From an uncultured Verrucomicrobiota bacterium (GTDB lineage: Bacteria; Verrucomicrobiota; Verrucomicrobiae; Opitutales; Opitutaceae): a stretch of 16,639 nt of DNA. The stretch is from assembly GCA_946482165.1 (NCBI GenBank), contig CAMLQS010000081.1:1-16639 (forward strand), given 5' to 3'. Each line of letters starts with the position of its first letter. The stretch's first letter is position 1. Position numbers and translations under genes: made by a program. Below, in pieces: positions 1 to 7,395 of the stretch. Under the pieces are notes generated by a model, which ran no database searches, was not told the DNA's origin, and saw nothing but the letters and a program-made list of their open reading frames with translations.

Positions 1-1627
1 TGCCCGCCTCGATCTTGGAGATGTCGAGGACGTCGTTGATGAGGCCGAGGAGGTGTTTGCCGGCGGCGTGGATCTTTTTTAGATCGGGAATCGCGTCCTC
101 GTTGCCGGAGTCCTCGGCGTCCTCCACGAGCATTTCCGAGTAGCCGATGATGGCGTTCATCGGGGTGCGCAGCTCGTGGGACATGTTGGCGAGGAAGGCG
201 GACTTGGTGCGGTTGGCCTCCTCGGCGGCTTCGCGGGCCTGGAGCAGGGCGGCCTCGTCCTGTTTTCGCTTGGTGATGTCGACCTGGACGACGACGTAGC
301 TTTCGACTTCGCCGGAGGCGTTGAGGATGGGCTGGCCGTCGATGAGGAGCCAGAGCGGGGCGCCGTCTTTTCGGTAATTGAGGAGTTCGAGTTGAAAGGG
401 GCGTTTCTCGGCGCGGGCTTTTTTCTTTCCCGCGAGAGCGATGGGATCGGTGTCGGGGCCGAGGAGGAAGTCGTCGGGGTGGCGGCCGATGGCTTCGGCG
501 GCGGAGTAGCCGGTGAGGCGGGTGAAGGAATCGTTGACCCAGGTTATTTTGCCTTGGGTGTCGGTGATGATGACGCCGTTGAACGTGCGGGCGGCGACGA
601 GGGCGAGGCGGCGGGCCTCGGCTTGGAGGCGCTCCGCCACGGCGAGGGCGTTGGAGAGGCGGCGGGCCAGAACGTAGCCGAGCGCGAGGGCGGCGACGAT
701 GAGCGGGACCATGAAGCCGAAGACAGGGAGGACGCGCGACCACGTTTCACGGTGGACCTCGTCGGGGCGGTGCGCGGCGAGGAGGGTGAACTTCCAGAGG
801 GGGAAGGGCTCGGCGCGCCAGGACCAGCCGTTTTCGTCGGCCCAGGCGAGATCCTCGGCGTGGGCCCTCGCGGCGGCGCGGACGAGCTCGATGTCGACGT
901 CGCGGGTGTGGAAAAGGGGGCGGCCCTCGCGGTCGACGAGAGCGAAAAAGCCGGAGTCGAGGAGGCGGGTGTCGGCGAGTTGATCGCCGATGCGATCCAG
1001 GTTTTCGACGAGGTAGCCGACGTAGATGACGCCGACGGTGGCGCCGGAGTCGTCGAGCAGGGGGTCGTAGCCGGTGAGGTAGGGACGCCCGAGGATGTCG
1101 ACGACGCCGTAGTAAGGCTTGCCCTGGCGGATGGCGGCGATGGCGGGGCCGGAGGGGTCGAGGACGGTGCCGACGGCGCGGGTGTCGTCGGCGCGTTTGA
1201 CGTTGGTGGAGACGCGGACGAAGTCCTCGCCGGCGCGGACGAAAAGGGTGGCGGTGCCGCCCATGAGCGAGGTGACGCGATCCACGATGGTGAAGTCGTG
1301 CGCGACGGGGGTGAGGCCGAAGCGGAGGACGGGGACTTCGCGGCCGTCGACGCGGTCGGTGGCGCCGCCGGGAGCCAGGTTGGCGGAGCCGAGCTGTTCG
1401 GTGGCGTCGCGGAGGACGCGCATGGCGGCGTGGACGCGCTCAAGGTAGAGAGCGTGGGTGGTGACGAGTTCGCGGCGGACTTGGACGGTGCGCTGGGCGA
1501 TGTCACCCTCGAGGTCGGCTTCGACGGTGGCGCGAAGGTTGCGATAGCCCCCGAAGAGGGCGAGGCCGACGAGGGCGGCGACGAGGAGGAACCAGCCGAG
1601 GAGGCGGAGGTGGAGGGAGCGGTGCAC
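1..1627 (-). CDS. Membrane sensor histidine kinase, Cache-like and PAS domains (C-terminus off the window)
   Basis: The frame is open from a GTG at 1627 to the window edge, giving 542 visible residues. Residues about 7-26 form a transmembrane helix (LLGWFLLVAALVGLALFGG). A periplasmic region of about 270 residues follows and resembles a single-Cache sensor (GKPYYGVVDILGRPYLTGYDP, then VGVIYVGY). A second helix lies at about 300-324 (FGFMVPLIVAALALGYVLA). A PAS domain spans about 336-450 (FNGVIITDTQGKITWVNDSF, ending VDITKRKQDE). A HisKA dimerisation domain follows with H-box MSHELRTPMN; the phospho-acceptor His is near residue 483. The ATPase domain, and any receiver domain, would lie past base 1. 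No ATG occurs in frame upstream before the preceding gene, so GTG is the likely start, though no ribosome binding site is visible. It is the second gene of an operon with the SpoIIE protein, 65 nt behind it. The ligand cannot be read from the sequence. Confidence 0.9.
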   Translation of the reverse strand, partial: MHRSLHLRLLGWFLLVAALVGLALFGGYRNLRATVEADLEGDIAQRTVQVRRELVTTHALYLERVHAAMRVLRDATEQLGSANLAPGGATDRVDGREVPVLRFGLTPVAHDFTIVDRVTSLMGGTATLFVRAGEDFVRVSTNVKRADDTRAVGTVLDPSGPAIAAIRQGKPYYGVVDILGRPYLTGYDPLLDDSGATVGVIYVGYLVENLDRIGDQLADTRLLDSGFFALVDREGRPLFHTRDVDIELVRAAARAHAEDLAWADENGWSWRAEPFPLWKFTLLAAHRPDEVHRETWSRVLPVFGFMVPLIVAALALGYVLARRLSNALAVAERLQAEARRLALVAARTFNGVIITDTQGKITWVNDSFTRLTGYSAAEAIGRHPDDFLLGPDTDPIALAGKKKARAEKRPFQLELLNYRKDGAPLWLLIDGQPILNASGEVESYVVVQVDITKRKQDEAALLQAREAAEEANRTKSAFLANMSHELRTPMNAIIGYSEMLVEDAEDSGNEDAIPDLKKIHAAGKHLLGLINDVLDISKIEAG

Positions 1628-1647
1628 GCTGAGAAGAGGGATGAGGG

Positions 1648-1675
1648 CTGAAACCTGAGACCTGAAGGCAGAGAC
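1648..1675 (-). repeat. Four tandem heptads in an intercistronic gap
   Basis: On the plus strand this reads CTGAAAC, CTGAGAC, CTGAAGG, CAGAGAC with an exact 7-base period. It fills much of the gap between the SpoIIE gene and the kinase gene and lies 20 nt before the kinase GTG. The first three heptads recur at 5828-5848 in front of lutB with one base changed, in the same orientation relative to transcription. Its function is unknown. Confidence 0.7.
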
Positions 1676-1692
1676 CCGGCGGAACGGACGCG

Positions 1693-3228
1693 TTACAGAT
1701 CGAAGCGGACGATGGTGAAGTCGTCGTCGAGGGGACCGGGGCCGTGGAGGGCGCGAACTTGGGTGTGCAGGGCGTCGAGATCGTTGGTGCCAGGGACGCG
1801 CGAGTGGCCGAGGAAGTCGCGGAGCTCGTCCAAGCTCCACATGTCTCCGGTGTCGGCGCGTTCGATTTCGTAGACGCCGTCGCTGAGGAGGTAGAGCCGC
1901 GCGGGGCCGGGGATGTGGCGCGTGAAGGTCTTGTAGAACATGCCTTCGAGACCGCCGATCACCATGCCGGCGCCCGCGAGGGGTTCGGCGGGGGCGGAGG
2001 AATCGTTCGCGGGCGCGGACGCCGGGGCCGGCGTCCCTCCAAGCAGCAGGGCGGGAGGGTGGCCGCCGGCGGCGAAGCGGAGCGTGCGCGTCGAGGCCTG
2101 CCAGACGCCATACCAGAGGGTGAAATACATCTCGTTTTGGCGCTCCATGAGGAAGGCGTTGTTGAGCGCGGCGAGGACGAGGCCGGGGTCGCGGAAATCG
2201 ACTCCGGGCAGCGAGGAGCCGCGGAGGACGTTGATGGCGGCGGCGGAGAGCAAGGCGGCGCCGACGCCGTGGCCGCAGACGTCGAGGAGGTAGAGGGCGA
2301 AATGATCGTCGTCGATCCAGTGGTAGCCGAAGGAGTCGCCGCCGAGCTCGGTGGAAGGAACCAGACGCCAGTCGACGTTGATGGCGCGGCAGGGGCCGGG
2401 CGCGGGAAGGAGGGAGCGGATGTAGTTTTCCGCTTCGGTGAGTTCGGCGCGAAGGCGGGATTGCGTCTGCTCGATGGTGTGGAGGTAGGAAGCTTCCTGG
2501 TCGCGGAAACGTTTTTTCTGAAGCCCGGCTCCGATGCGCGCGCGGAGGAGGACGGGGTTGAAGGGTTTGGGGAGAAAATCCTCGGCGCCGTTTTCAATGC
2601 ACTTCACGACGGCGGCGATCTCGTCGAGGGCGGAGATCATGATGACGGGGAGGTGGCGGAGGGCGGGGGCGGCCTTGAGCGCGCGGAGGGTGGAAAAGCC
2701 GTCGAGCACGGGCATCATCATGTCGAGCAGCACAAGATCGAAGGGCTCGGCGCGGAGGCGGGCGATGGCGGCCTCGCCGTCCCCCGCCTCGGCGACGGTG
2801 TGGCCCTGGCGGGTGAGTTGGCGGACGAGGACGTCGCGGTTTCCGGGTTCGTCGTCGACGACGAGGATGCGGCCGGGATCGGGGGCGGGGGTGTCGGCTG
2901 ATTCCGCCGCGGAGGCGGCGAGGAGGGCGGCGACGTCGAGTGGCGGAGCGACCACGCCCGAGGCAGGCGTGGAATGGCCATTGCCTGATGGGGAATGACC
3001 AATGGCGGGCGCCAGGGTCACTCGGGCGTCGGTGAGGTTCTCCGTGATGAGCGTGAGGAGCTGCTGGGCGGCGCGGCGGATTTTGTGCAGGTCGGGCGCG
3101 TAGGTTTCCCCGTGGCCGGCGTCGCCGACCTCGTCGATGAGGAGTTCGCTGTAACCGAGGATCTGGTTGATCGGGGTGCGGAGGTCGTGGCGAAGCTGGG
3201 CGAGCGGGGAGGGGGCGGCGGAGGACAT
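1693..3228 (-). CDS. HisKA - response regulator receiver - SpoIIE/PP2C phosphatase protein
   Basis: A 511-aa soluble protein with three parts. Residues 9-65 are a HisKA-like helical pair with an intact H-box (LRHDLRTPINQILGYSE, His14) but no HATPase domain. Residues 119-235 are a receiver domain with acidic pair D125/D126, phospho-acceptor D169 (LVLLDMMMPVLDG), S199 and K221 (LPKPF). A coiled segment at about 240-275 links to a SpoIIE-type Ser/Thr phosphatase with metal-binding motifs GGDSFG (D298), LLDVCGHG (D316) and a terminal DDDFTIVRF. Receiver-SpoIIE proteins are usually anti-sigma-antagonist phosphatases switched by phosphorylation. The N-terminal HisKA may dimerise or dock with the membrane kinase encoded 65 nt downstream, whose HisKA is clearly similar. 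No anti-sigma or STAS gene is visible in the window, so its target is unknown. The ATG at 3228 lacks a Shine-Dalgarno motif; the leader is pyrimidine-rich. Confidence 0.92.
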   Translation of the reverse strand: MSSAAPSPLAQLRHDLRTPINQILGYSELLIDEVGDAGHGETYAPDLHKIRRAAQQLLTLITENLTDARVTLAPAIGHSPSGNGHSTPASGVVAPPLDVAALLAASAAESADTPAPDPGRILVVDDEPGNRDVLVRQLTRQGHTVAEAGDGEAAIARLRAEPFDLVLLDMMMPVLDGFSTLRALKAAPALRHLPVIMISALDEIAAVVKCIENGAEDFLPKPFNPVLLRARIGAGLQKKRFRDQEASYLHTIEQTQSRLRAELTEAENYIRSLLPAPGPCRAINVDWRLVPSTELGGDSFGYHWIDDDHFALYLLDVCGHGVGAALLSAAAINVLRGSSLPGVDFRDPGLVLAALNNAFLMERQNEMYFTLWYGVWQASTRTLRFAAGGHPPALLLGGTPAPASAPANDSSAPAEPLAGAGMVIGGLEGMFYKTFTRHIPGPARLYLLSDGVYEIERADTGDMWSLDELRDFLGHSRVPGTNDLDALHTQVRALHGPGPLDDDFTIVRFDL

Positions 3229-3370
3229 ATCGGGAGGGCGGAGGGCGGAACCTGTTGCCTGATAGGGGGAGAGACGGTGGCGCGTGGAATGCGGTGCGGC
3301 GACGTGTTATTGAAGCACGGATGCGTTTTTCGGATTCCGCAACGCGGGAAGCGGTTGGCGATGCGGACGC

Positions 3371-3398
3371 GAAAAAGCCCGCCGGGGACGGCGGGCTT
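3371..3398 (-). terminator. Intrinsic terminator after rhaB
   Basis: On the minus strand, arms AAGCCCGCC and GGCGGGCTT (9 bp, 6-nt loop) run directly into TTTTTC. It lies 39 nt beyond the rhaB stop. It implies that the SpoIIE gene downstream is transcribed from its own promoter somewhere in 3229-3370, where I could not pick out convincing -35/-10 boxes. Confidence 0.85.
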
Positions 3399-3436
3399 GA
3401 AAAGAGCGACAAACGCCGGCGGGGAAGCGTGAGGCG

Positions 3437-4873
3437 CTACAAGGCGCGGGGCTTGTAGACGGTCTGCTTGAGGCCCTTGGCGAGGAGGGCGCGGAAAACG
3501 GCGAGGTTTTTGACCGCGCCCAGCGCGATGAGCTGGCGGGCAATGTTGCCGACGGCGGTGCCTTCGAGCGCGAAGCTGACGACGGGCACGCCGCCGGCGT
3601 CGGCGGTGGACTGGCAAAGAAGGCGGTTTTTCGAGCCGCCGCCGACTACGAGGATGCGTTTGAAGGCCCGGCCGCTCATGCGTTCGAAGGCGGCCTTGGC
3701 ATCGGCGTGGCCCTTGCCGAGCGAGTCGCAGATGAGGCGGGTGTAGGCGGCGAGGTTTTTCGGAAGGGCGAGGCGACGCTTCTTCAGGTGGGCGTCGATC
3801 GCGGCCTTCATCGATTTCGGATTGGCGAAGGCGGGATCGGCGACGTCGAGGAGGGCCGCGGGCGCGGGAAGTTTTTCGGCGGCGGCGATCAACTTCGCCC
3901 ACTCGGCGTCGTTCTTGGGTCGCGAGGCGAAATCCTTCATCGTGCCTTCGAGGAGCCAGAGGCCGATGACATTGGTGAGCGGGCGGTAGCGGCCGTCGCC
4001 GATGCGTTCGTTGGAGATGCGGGCGGCGAGGGCTTCGGGGCCGAGCAGGGGCGTGTCGCTTTCGAAACCGACGAGCGACCAGGTGCCGGAGCTGAGGAAG
4101 AGGTCGGTGCCGTCGGGCGCGGCGGGCATGGCGTCGTAGGCGCAGGCGGTGTCGTGGCCGGGGACGGCGATGACCTGCGTCTTTTCGAGTCCGGGGAAGT
4201 CTTTGACTTTGCCGAGCTTGGTCCCCGCCAAGACGGGTTTGGCGAACCACTGCGCCGGGATGCGGAAATGGTCGAGGGCGGCGCGGGACCAGTCGGTGGA
4301 GTGGACGTCGAGAAGCTGGGTGGTGCTCGCGATGGTGAGCTCGTTCGCCATTTTGCCCGAGAGGAGGAAGTTGAAGAAGTCGGGGAGGAAAAGGCAGCGC
4401 GTGGCGAGGTCGGTGACGGCGGGGCAGGAGGCGACCTGTTCCTCGAGTTGAAGCGAGGAATTGTAGAAAACGTTCGGAATGCCGGTGGCGGCGTAGACGC
4501 GTTCGAGGGCGGCGCGGGTGTTGCCGAGGCGTTGGAGGCCGGTCTGCGTGCGCGCGTCGCGGTAGGCATGGACGGGCGCGACCATGCGGCCGGAGTCGTT
4601 GACCAAGACGTAATCGACGCCCCACGTATCGACGCCGACCGAAGCGAGCGTGGCGCCCTTGGGCAGCGCGGCGACCGCGGCGCGGAGGCCGGTCTGGATT
4701 TCCGACCAGAGGCCGGTGATGTTCCAGTAGTCGTGACCGCCGAGGGATTGGAAAGCGTTGGGGAAACGATGCACCTCCTTGAGCTCGAGCTTCTGGTTTT
4801 TCCAGATGCCAAGAATGACGCGACCGCTGGTGGCGCCGAGATCGACGGCGGCGAGATGGACAGGGGAGGGCAT
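3437..4873 (-). CDS. rhaB: Rhamnulokinase
   Basis: This 478-aa cytoplasmic sugar kinase of the FGGY family phosphorylates L-rhamnulose with ATP to rhamnulose 1-phosphate. The length matches known RhaB proteins (about 490 aa). Diagnostic segments are AAVDLGATSGRVI at the N-terminal phosphate-binding fold (residues 8-20), EVHRFPN (33-39), SVGVDTWGVDYVLVND (78-93), HAYRDARTQ (102-110), the catalytic-base motif PGHDTACAY with D241, LSSGTWSLVG (260-269) and the adenosine-binding VVGGGSKNRLLCQ (409-421). The RhaB-specific RFPN and GVDTWGVDY motifs separate it from xylulokinase, glycerol kinase and fuculokinase. It appears to be a single-gene unit with its own terminator, transcribed divergently from lutABC with 152 nt between the start codons. 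Isomerase and aldolase genes are not in the window. The ATG at 4873 has a leader without a Shine-Dalgarno motif. Confidence 0.95.
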   Translation of the reverse strand: MPSPVHLAAVDLGATSGRVILGIWKNQKLELKEVHRFPNAFQSLGGHDYWNITGLWSEIQTGLRAAVAALPKGATLASVGVDTWGVDYVLVNDSGRMVAPVHAYRDARTQTGLQRLGNTRAALERVYAATGIPNVFYNSSLQLEEQVASCPAVTDLATRCLFLPDFFNFLLSGKMANELTIASTTQLLDVHSTDWSRAALDHFRIPAQWFAKPVLAGTKLGKVKDFPGLEKTQVIAVPGHDTACAYDAMPAAPDGTDLFLSSGTWSLVGFESDTPLLGPEALAARISNERIGDGRYRPLTNVIGLWLLEGTMKDFASRPKNDAEWAKLIAAAEKLPAPAALLDVADPAFANPKSMKAAIDAHLKKRRLALPKNLAAYTRLICDSLGKGHADAKAAFERMSGRAFKRILVVGGGSKNRLLCQSTADAGGVPVVSFALEGTAVGNIARQLIALGAVKNLAVFRALLAKGLKQTVYKPRAL

Positions 4874-5025
4874 GAGCGAAAGGTGAGCAGTAAAAGTTGG
4901 TCGGAGGCGAAAACGACCTAAGAACTGAATCTACCAAAATCTACCAAAAACGCGCACCTTCTTCCAAGATGGGGATTGCGGGCGGCCTCGACGTGCTGGC
5001 ATTTTCGGCGCCTTCGTTTCCGTCC
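4874..5025. promoter_or_regulatory. Divergent rhaB-lutABC control region with candidate operators
   Basis: This 152-bp region must hold promoters for both directions. Two possible protein-binding sites are visible. One is an interrupted palindrome GGTCG-N10-CGACC (4899-4903 and 4914-4918). The other is a perfect tandem decamer AATCTACCAA (4929-4938 and 4939-4948), in an AT-rich patch unusual for this region. I could not assign -35/-10 boxes with confidence. The role is inferred from position only. Confidence 0.4.
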
Positions 5026-5802
5026 ATGGCTCACGCTCAATCCGCCCTGATCACCCATCCTGCGCGCCCCGCCGGCAAGCGCGTGCAACTGATGGCCACC
5101 TGCCTGTGCGACGCTTTCTACGACGACGTGGCGAAGGCCACGGTCGAGGTGCTCGAATATCTCGGCTGCACGGTGGAGTTTCCCGAGGGGCAAACCTGCT
5201 GCGGCCAGCCCGCCTTCAACGGCGGCGACTGGGCCTCCTCGCGCAAGGTGGTGCGTCACACGGTGAAGGTATTCTCCGGAGACCTGCCGGTGATCGTGCC
5301 GAGCGGCTCCTGCGCCGCGATGATGTTTCACGGGGCGCCACTCGAGTTCGAGAAGGAGCCCGACGCCGCCGAGGTCGAGGCCCTGGGCAACCGCACGTGG
5401 GAGCTGATCGACTTCATCGTCAACGGCCTCGGCGTGACGTCGTGGCCGGGCAACTACAAGGCGAAGGTCGCCTTTCACCGCTCCTGCCACTCGCGCGGCA
5501 CCTGCACCGGTCCGGCGGCGCTCACTTTGCTTTCCAGCATCAAGGACATCGAGGTCGTGCCCTTCGGCGAGGGCGAGCAATGCTGCGGCTTCGGCGGCAC
5601 CTTCTCCGTGTCGTTTCCGAATGTCTCGAAAGGCATGGGCGACTTGAAACTCGAGCACATCCGCGCCGCGCAGCCCGACGTCCTCGCCTCGATCGACATG
5701 AGTTGCATGATGCACCTCGGCGGTCTCGCTCAAAAAGAGGGCAAGCCGATCAAAACCCTGCACGTCGCGCAGATCCTCCGCGACGCGCTCAAGAACGTCT
5801 GA
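5026..5802 (+). CDS. lutA: L-lactate utilisation protein A, iron-sulfur (CCG-domain) subunit
   Basis: A 258-aa protein of the LutA/LldE family, one of three subunits that oxidise L-lactate to pyruvate without the classical flavin dehydrogenase. It carries the two cysteine-rich CCG modules of the family: C26/C28 (MATCLCDAFY) with CCGQPAFNGG (C58-C59) and SGSC96, then RSCHSRGTC (C154, C160) with CCGFGGTF (C186-C187) and DMSC227MMHLGG. These bind Fe-S clusters. I chose the ATG at 5026 because homology begins at KRVQLMATCLCD and the 43 extra residues of the longer frame (from 4897) have no family character and would cover the promoter region. The length is close to Bacillus LutA (about 240 aa). 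It is the first gene of lutABC. The leader is CCTTCGTTTCCGTCC, without a Shine-Dalgarno motif. Confidence 0.94.
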   Translation: MAHAQSALITHPARPAGKRVQLMATCLCDAFYDDVAKATVEVLEYLGCTVEFPEGQTCCGQPAFNGGDWASSRKVVRHTVKVFSGDLPVIVPSGSCAAMMFHGAPLEFEKEPDAAEVEALGNRTWELIDFIVNGLGVTSWPGNYKAKVAFHRSCHSRGTCTGPAALTLLSSIKDIEVVPFGEGEQCCGFGGTFSVSFPNVSKGMGDLKLEHIRAAQPDVLASIDMSCMMHLGGLAQKEGKPIKTLHVAQILRDALKNV

Positions 5803-5827
5803 GTTCTCCTCCGCGCCCGTCGCTCCT

Positions 5828-5848
5828 CCTTCAGGTCTCAGGTTCCAG
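5828..5848 (+). repeat. Three tandem heptads before lutB
   Basis: The site reads CCTTCAG, GTCTCAG, GTTCCAG; on the other strand this is CTGGAAC, CTGAGAC, CTGAAGG. It matches 1648-1668 at 20 of 21 positions. It ends 23 nt before the lutB ATG within the lutA-lutB gap and reads in the direction of transcription in the same sense as the copy before the histidine kinase gene. Confidence 0.7.
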
Positions 5849-5871
5849 CCTCTCCGTCCCTTTCCGCTCTC

Positions 5872-7266
5872 ATGGCTCTCCAGCAAATCGACCAGTTCGC
5901 CGCCAAGCTGCGCCCCGACACGCGCGCCGCCGTCTACGACGGTTCCAAAAAGGGTCACGAGAAGCGCACCGCCGTTCTTTTCGACCACTATCCCGATCCC
6001 GACCACCTCCGCCGCCTCGCGGGCAACATCAAGCAGCATGTCGTGGAGAATCTGGACACGCTCCTGCCGGCCACCGCCGCCGCCCTCGAACGCAACGGCG
6101 TGAAAGTCCATTGGGCAAACACCGCCGAGGAGGCGAACGCCGCCGTGCTCGCCATCATGCAGGCGCGCGGCGCCAAAAAGATGGTCAAGGCCAAGACCAT
6201 GGTCTCCGAGGAGACCCATCTCGGCGACTTCCTCGACAAAAACGGCATCGAGTGCGTCGAGACCGACCTCGGCGAGTTCATCATCCAGATCGATGGCGAC
6301 CACCCCTCGCACATCGTAAAGCCGATCATCCACAAGAACCGTCGCGAGATCGCGACCTCGTTCGAGAAACACGGTCTCGGCGCCTACAACGACGACCCGC
6401 AGACCATCACGCGCCGCGCGCGCGTCCACCTTCGCAAAAAATACCTCGAGGCGGACGTCGGTCTCACCGGCGCGAACTTCGTCACCGCCGACACCGGCCG
6501 CCTCGTCCTCGTGACCAACGAGGGAAATTCCCGCTTCTGCCTCGCCGCCACCAAGTGCCACATCGCCATGGTGGGGATCGAAAAGCTCCTCCCCCGCGAG
6601 ACCGACCTCGGCCTCTATCTCAATCTCCTCGCACGCTCCGGCACCGGGCAGCAGCTCACCGTCTACACCGAGTTCATTTCCGGTCCTCGCTCACCGCAGC
6701 AGCCCGACGGTCCCGAGGAGATGCATGTCATCTTCGTCGACAACGGCCGCACCGACGCCCTCGCCAGCGACTGCCGCGACATCCTGCGCTGCATCCGTTG
6801 CGGCGCCTGCCTCAACGTCTGCCCCGTTTACCGCCAGGCCTCAGGCCACGCCTACCGGAGCGTTTATCCCGGCCCCGTCGGCGCCGTGCTTTCGCCGCTC
6901 CTCGCGGGCGAGCGTTTCCCCGAGCTCGCCGACCTGCCCAAGGCCTCCTCGCTCTGCGGCGCGTGCAACGAGGTTTGCCCGGTCAACATCCCCATTCCCG
7001 ACCTGCTCCTCCGACTTCGCGCCCGAGGCAAGGAGGAGGGCGCGAAAGGCGCCGCCGCCGGCACGCCGCCGATGGGAGCCTGGTCGGTCCTCGCCTCGCA
7101 ACCCGTCGCGTGGAAGACCTCGCTCACCGCCGGCCACGCGCTCAACTACATCCCCAAGAGCCTCATCCCCGTGCCTCCGATGCAGACTTGGCTGCGCGAC
7201 CGCACGCTCCCCGAGTGGCGCGGCGGCTCCTTCCGCAGGTGGATGAAAGACCGCGCCAAAAAATAA
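5872..7266 (+). CDS. lutB: L-lactate utilisation protein B, LUD domain plus 2[4Fe-4S] ferredoxin subunit
   Basis: A 464-aa protein of the LutB/LldF family (Bacillus LutB is 476 aa). The N-terminal two thirds are a LUD domain (KTMVSEETHLGDFLDKNGIE, GANFVTADTGRLVLVTNEGN, TVYTEFISGPRSP). The C-terminal third is a ferredoxin-like domain with two four-cysteine motifs: C307-x2-C310-x2-C313-x3-C317-P (CIRCGACLNVCPVY) and C362-x2-C365-x3-C369-P (CGACNEVCPVNIPIPDLL). A further cysteine in the fourth position of the second cluster is not obvious. It works with LutA and LutC in oxidising L-lactate to pyruvate and probably passes electrons between clusters. The gap to lutA is 69 nt and carries the heptad repeat. 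The leader before the ATG at 5872 is a pyrimidine tract without a Shine-Dalgarno motif. Confidence 0.95.
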   Translation: MALQQIDQFAAKLRPDTRAAVYDGSKKGHEKRTAVLFDHYPDPDHLRRLAGNIKQHVVENLDTLLPATAAALERNGVKVHWANTAEEANAAVLAIMQARGAKKMVKAKTMVSEETHLGDFLDKNGIECVETDLGEFIIQIDGDHPSHIVKPIIHKNRREIATSFEKHGLGAYNDDPQTITRRARVHLRKKYLEADVGLTGANFVTADTGRLVLVTNEGNSRFCLAATKCHIAMVGIEKLLPRETDLGLYLNLLARSGTGQQLTVYTEFISGPRSPQQPDGPEEMHVIFVDNGRTDALASDCRDILRCIRCGACLNVCPVYRQASGHAYRSVYPGPVGAVLSPLLAGERFPELADLPKASSLCGACNEVCPVNIPIPDLLLRLRARGKEEGAKGAAAGTPPMGAWSVLASQPVAWKTSLTAGHALNYIPKSLIPVPPMQTWLRDRTLPEWRGGSFRRWMKDRAKK

Positions 7267-7267
7267 T

Positions 7268-7368
7268 TTTAACGCAGAGGCGCGGAGACGCGGAGAAAGC
7301 CCGGCCAAACGGTTCACCCGCTTTCGCCTGTTTTCCTCCTCTCCGCGCCTCTGCGACTCTGCGTTAAA
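7268..7368. repeat. Inverted repeat with octad units between lutB and lutC
   Basis: The two 29-bp arms, 7268-7296 and 7340-7368, are complementary at 26 positions, including a perfect 12 bp TTTAACGCAGAG. They enclose a 43-nt loop. The left arm contains an 8-base period of CGCAGAGG, CGCGGAGA, CGCGGAGA. It begins right after the lutB stop. Read as protein on the minus strand it gives NAESQRRGEEE and LRASALK, strings that recur in spurious hypothetical proteins of many genomes because this is a dispersed intergenic repeat (from memory). It would form a large hairpin in the lut mRNA and might influence stability or lutC level. Confidence 0.8.
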
Positions 7369-7395
7369 TTTTAGAATCCTTCGATCCCCGTTCCG

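Noticed and set aside
530..640. LOV photosensor in the kinase PAS domain
   Set aside because: The position of the flavin-binding GRNCRFLQ motif reads GRHPDDFLLG, without the reactive cysteine.
176..1651. Long plus-strand frame opposite the histidine kinase
   Set aside because: Its composition is almost only G, A, E, D and V, as expected for the antisense of a GC-rich gene, and the minus strand has clear Cache, PAS and HisKA motifs.
2981..3269. Repeat TTGCCTGATRGGGG at 2981 and 3255
   Set aside because: One copy is inside the coding part of the SpoIIE protein and the match is only 13-14 bases; chance is an adequate explanation.
4897..5025. Upstream start for lutA adding 43 residues
   Set aside because: The added residues run through the divergent control region and have no family similarity; homology starts just after ATG 5026.
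5106..7367. 753-codon plus-strand frame across lutA and lutB
   Set aside because: An R- and P-rich frame-shifted reading of lutA and lutB that also crosses their intergenic gap; the real frames carry all conserved cysteines.
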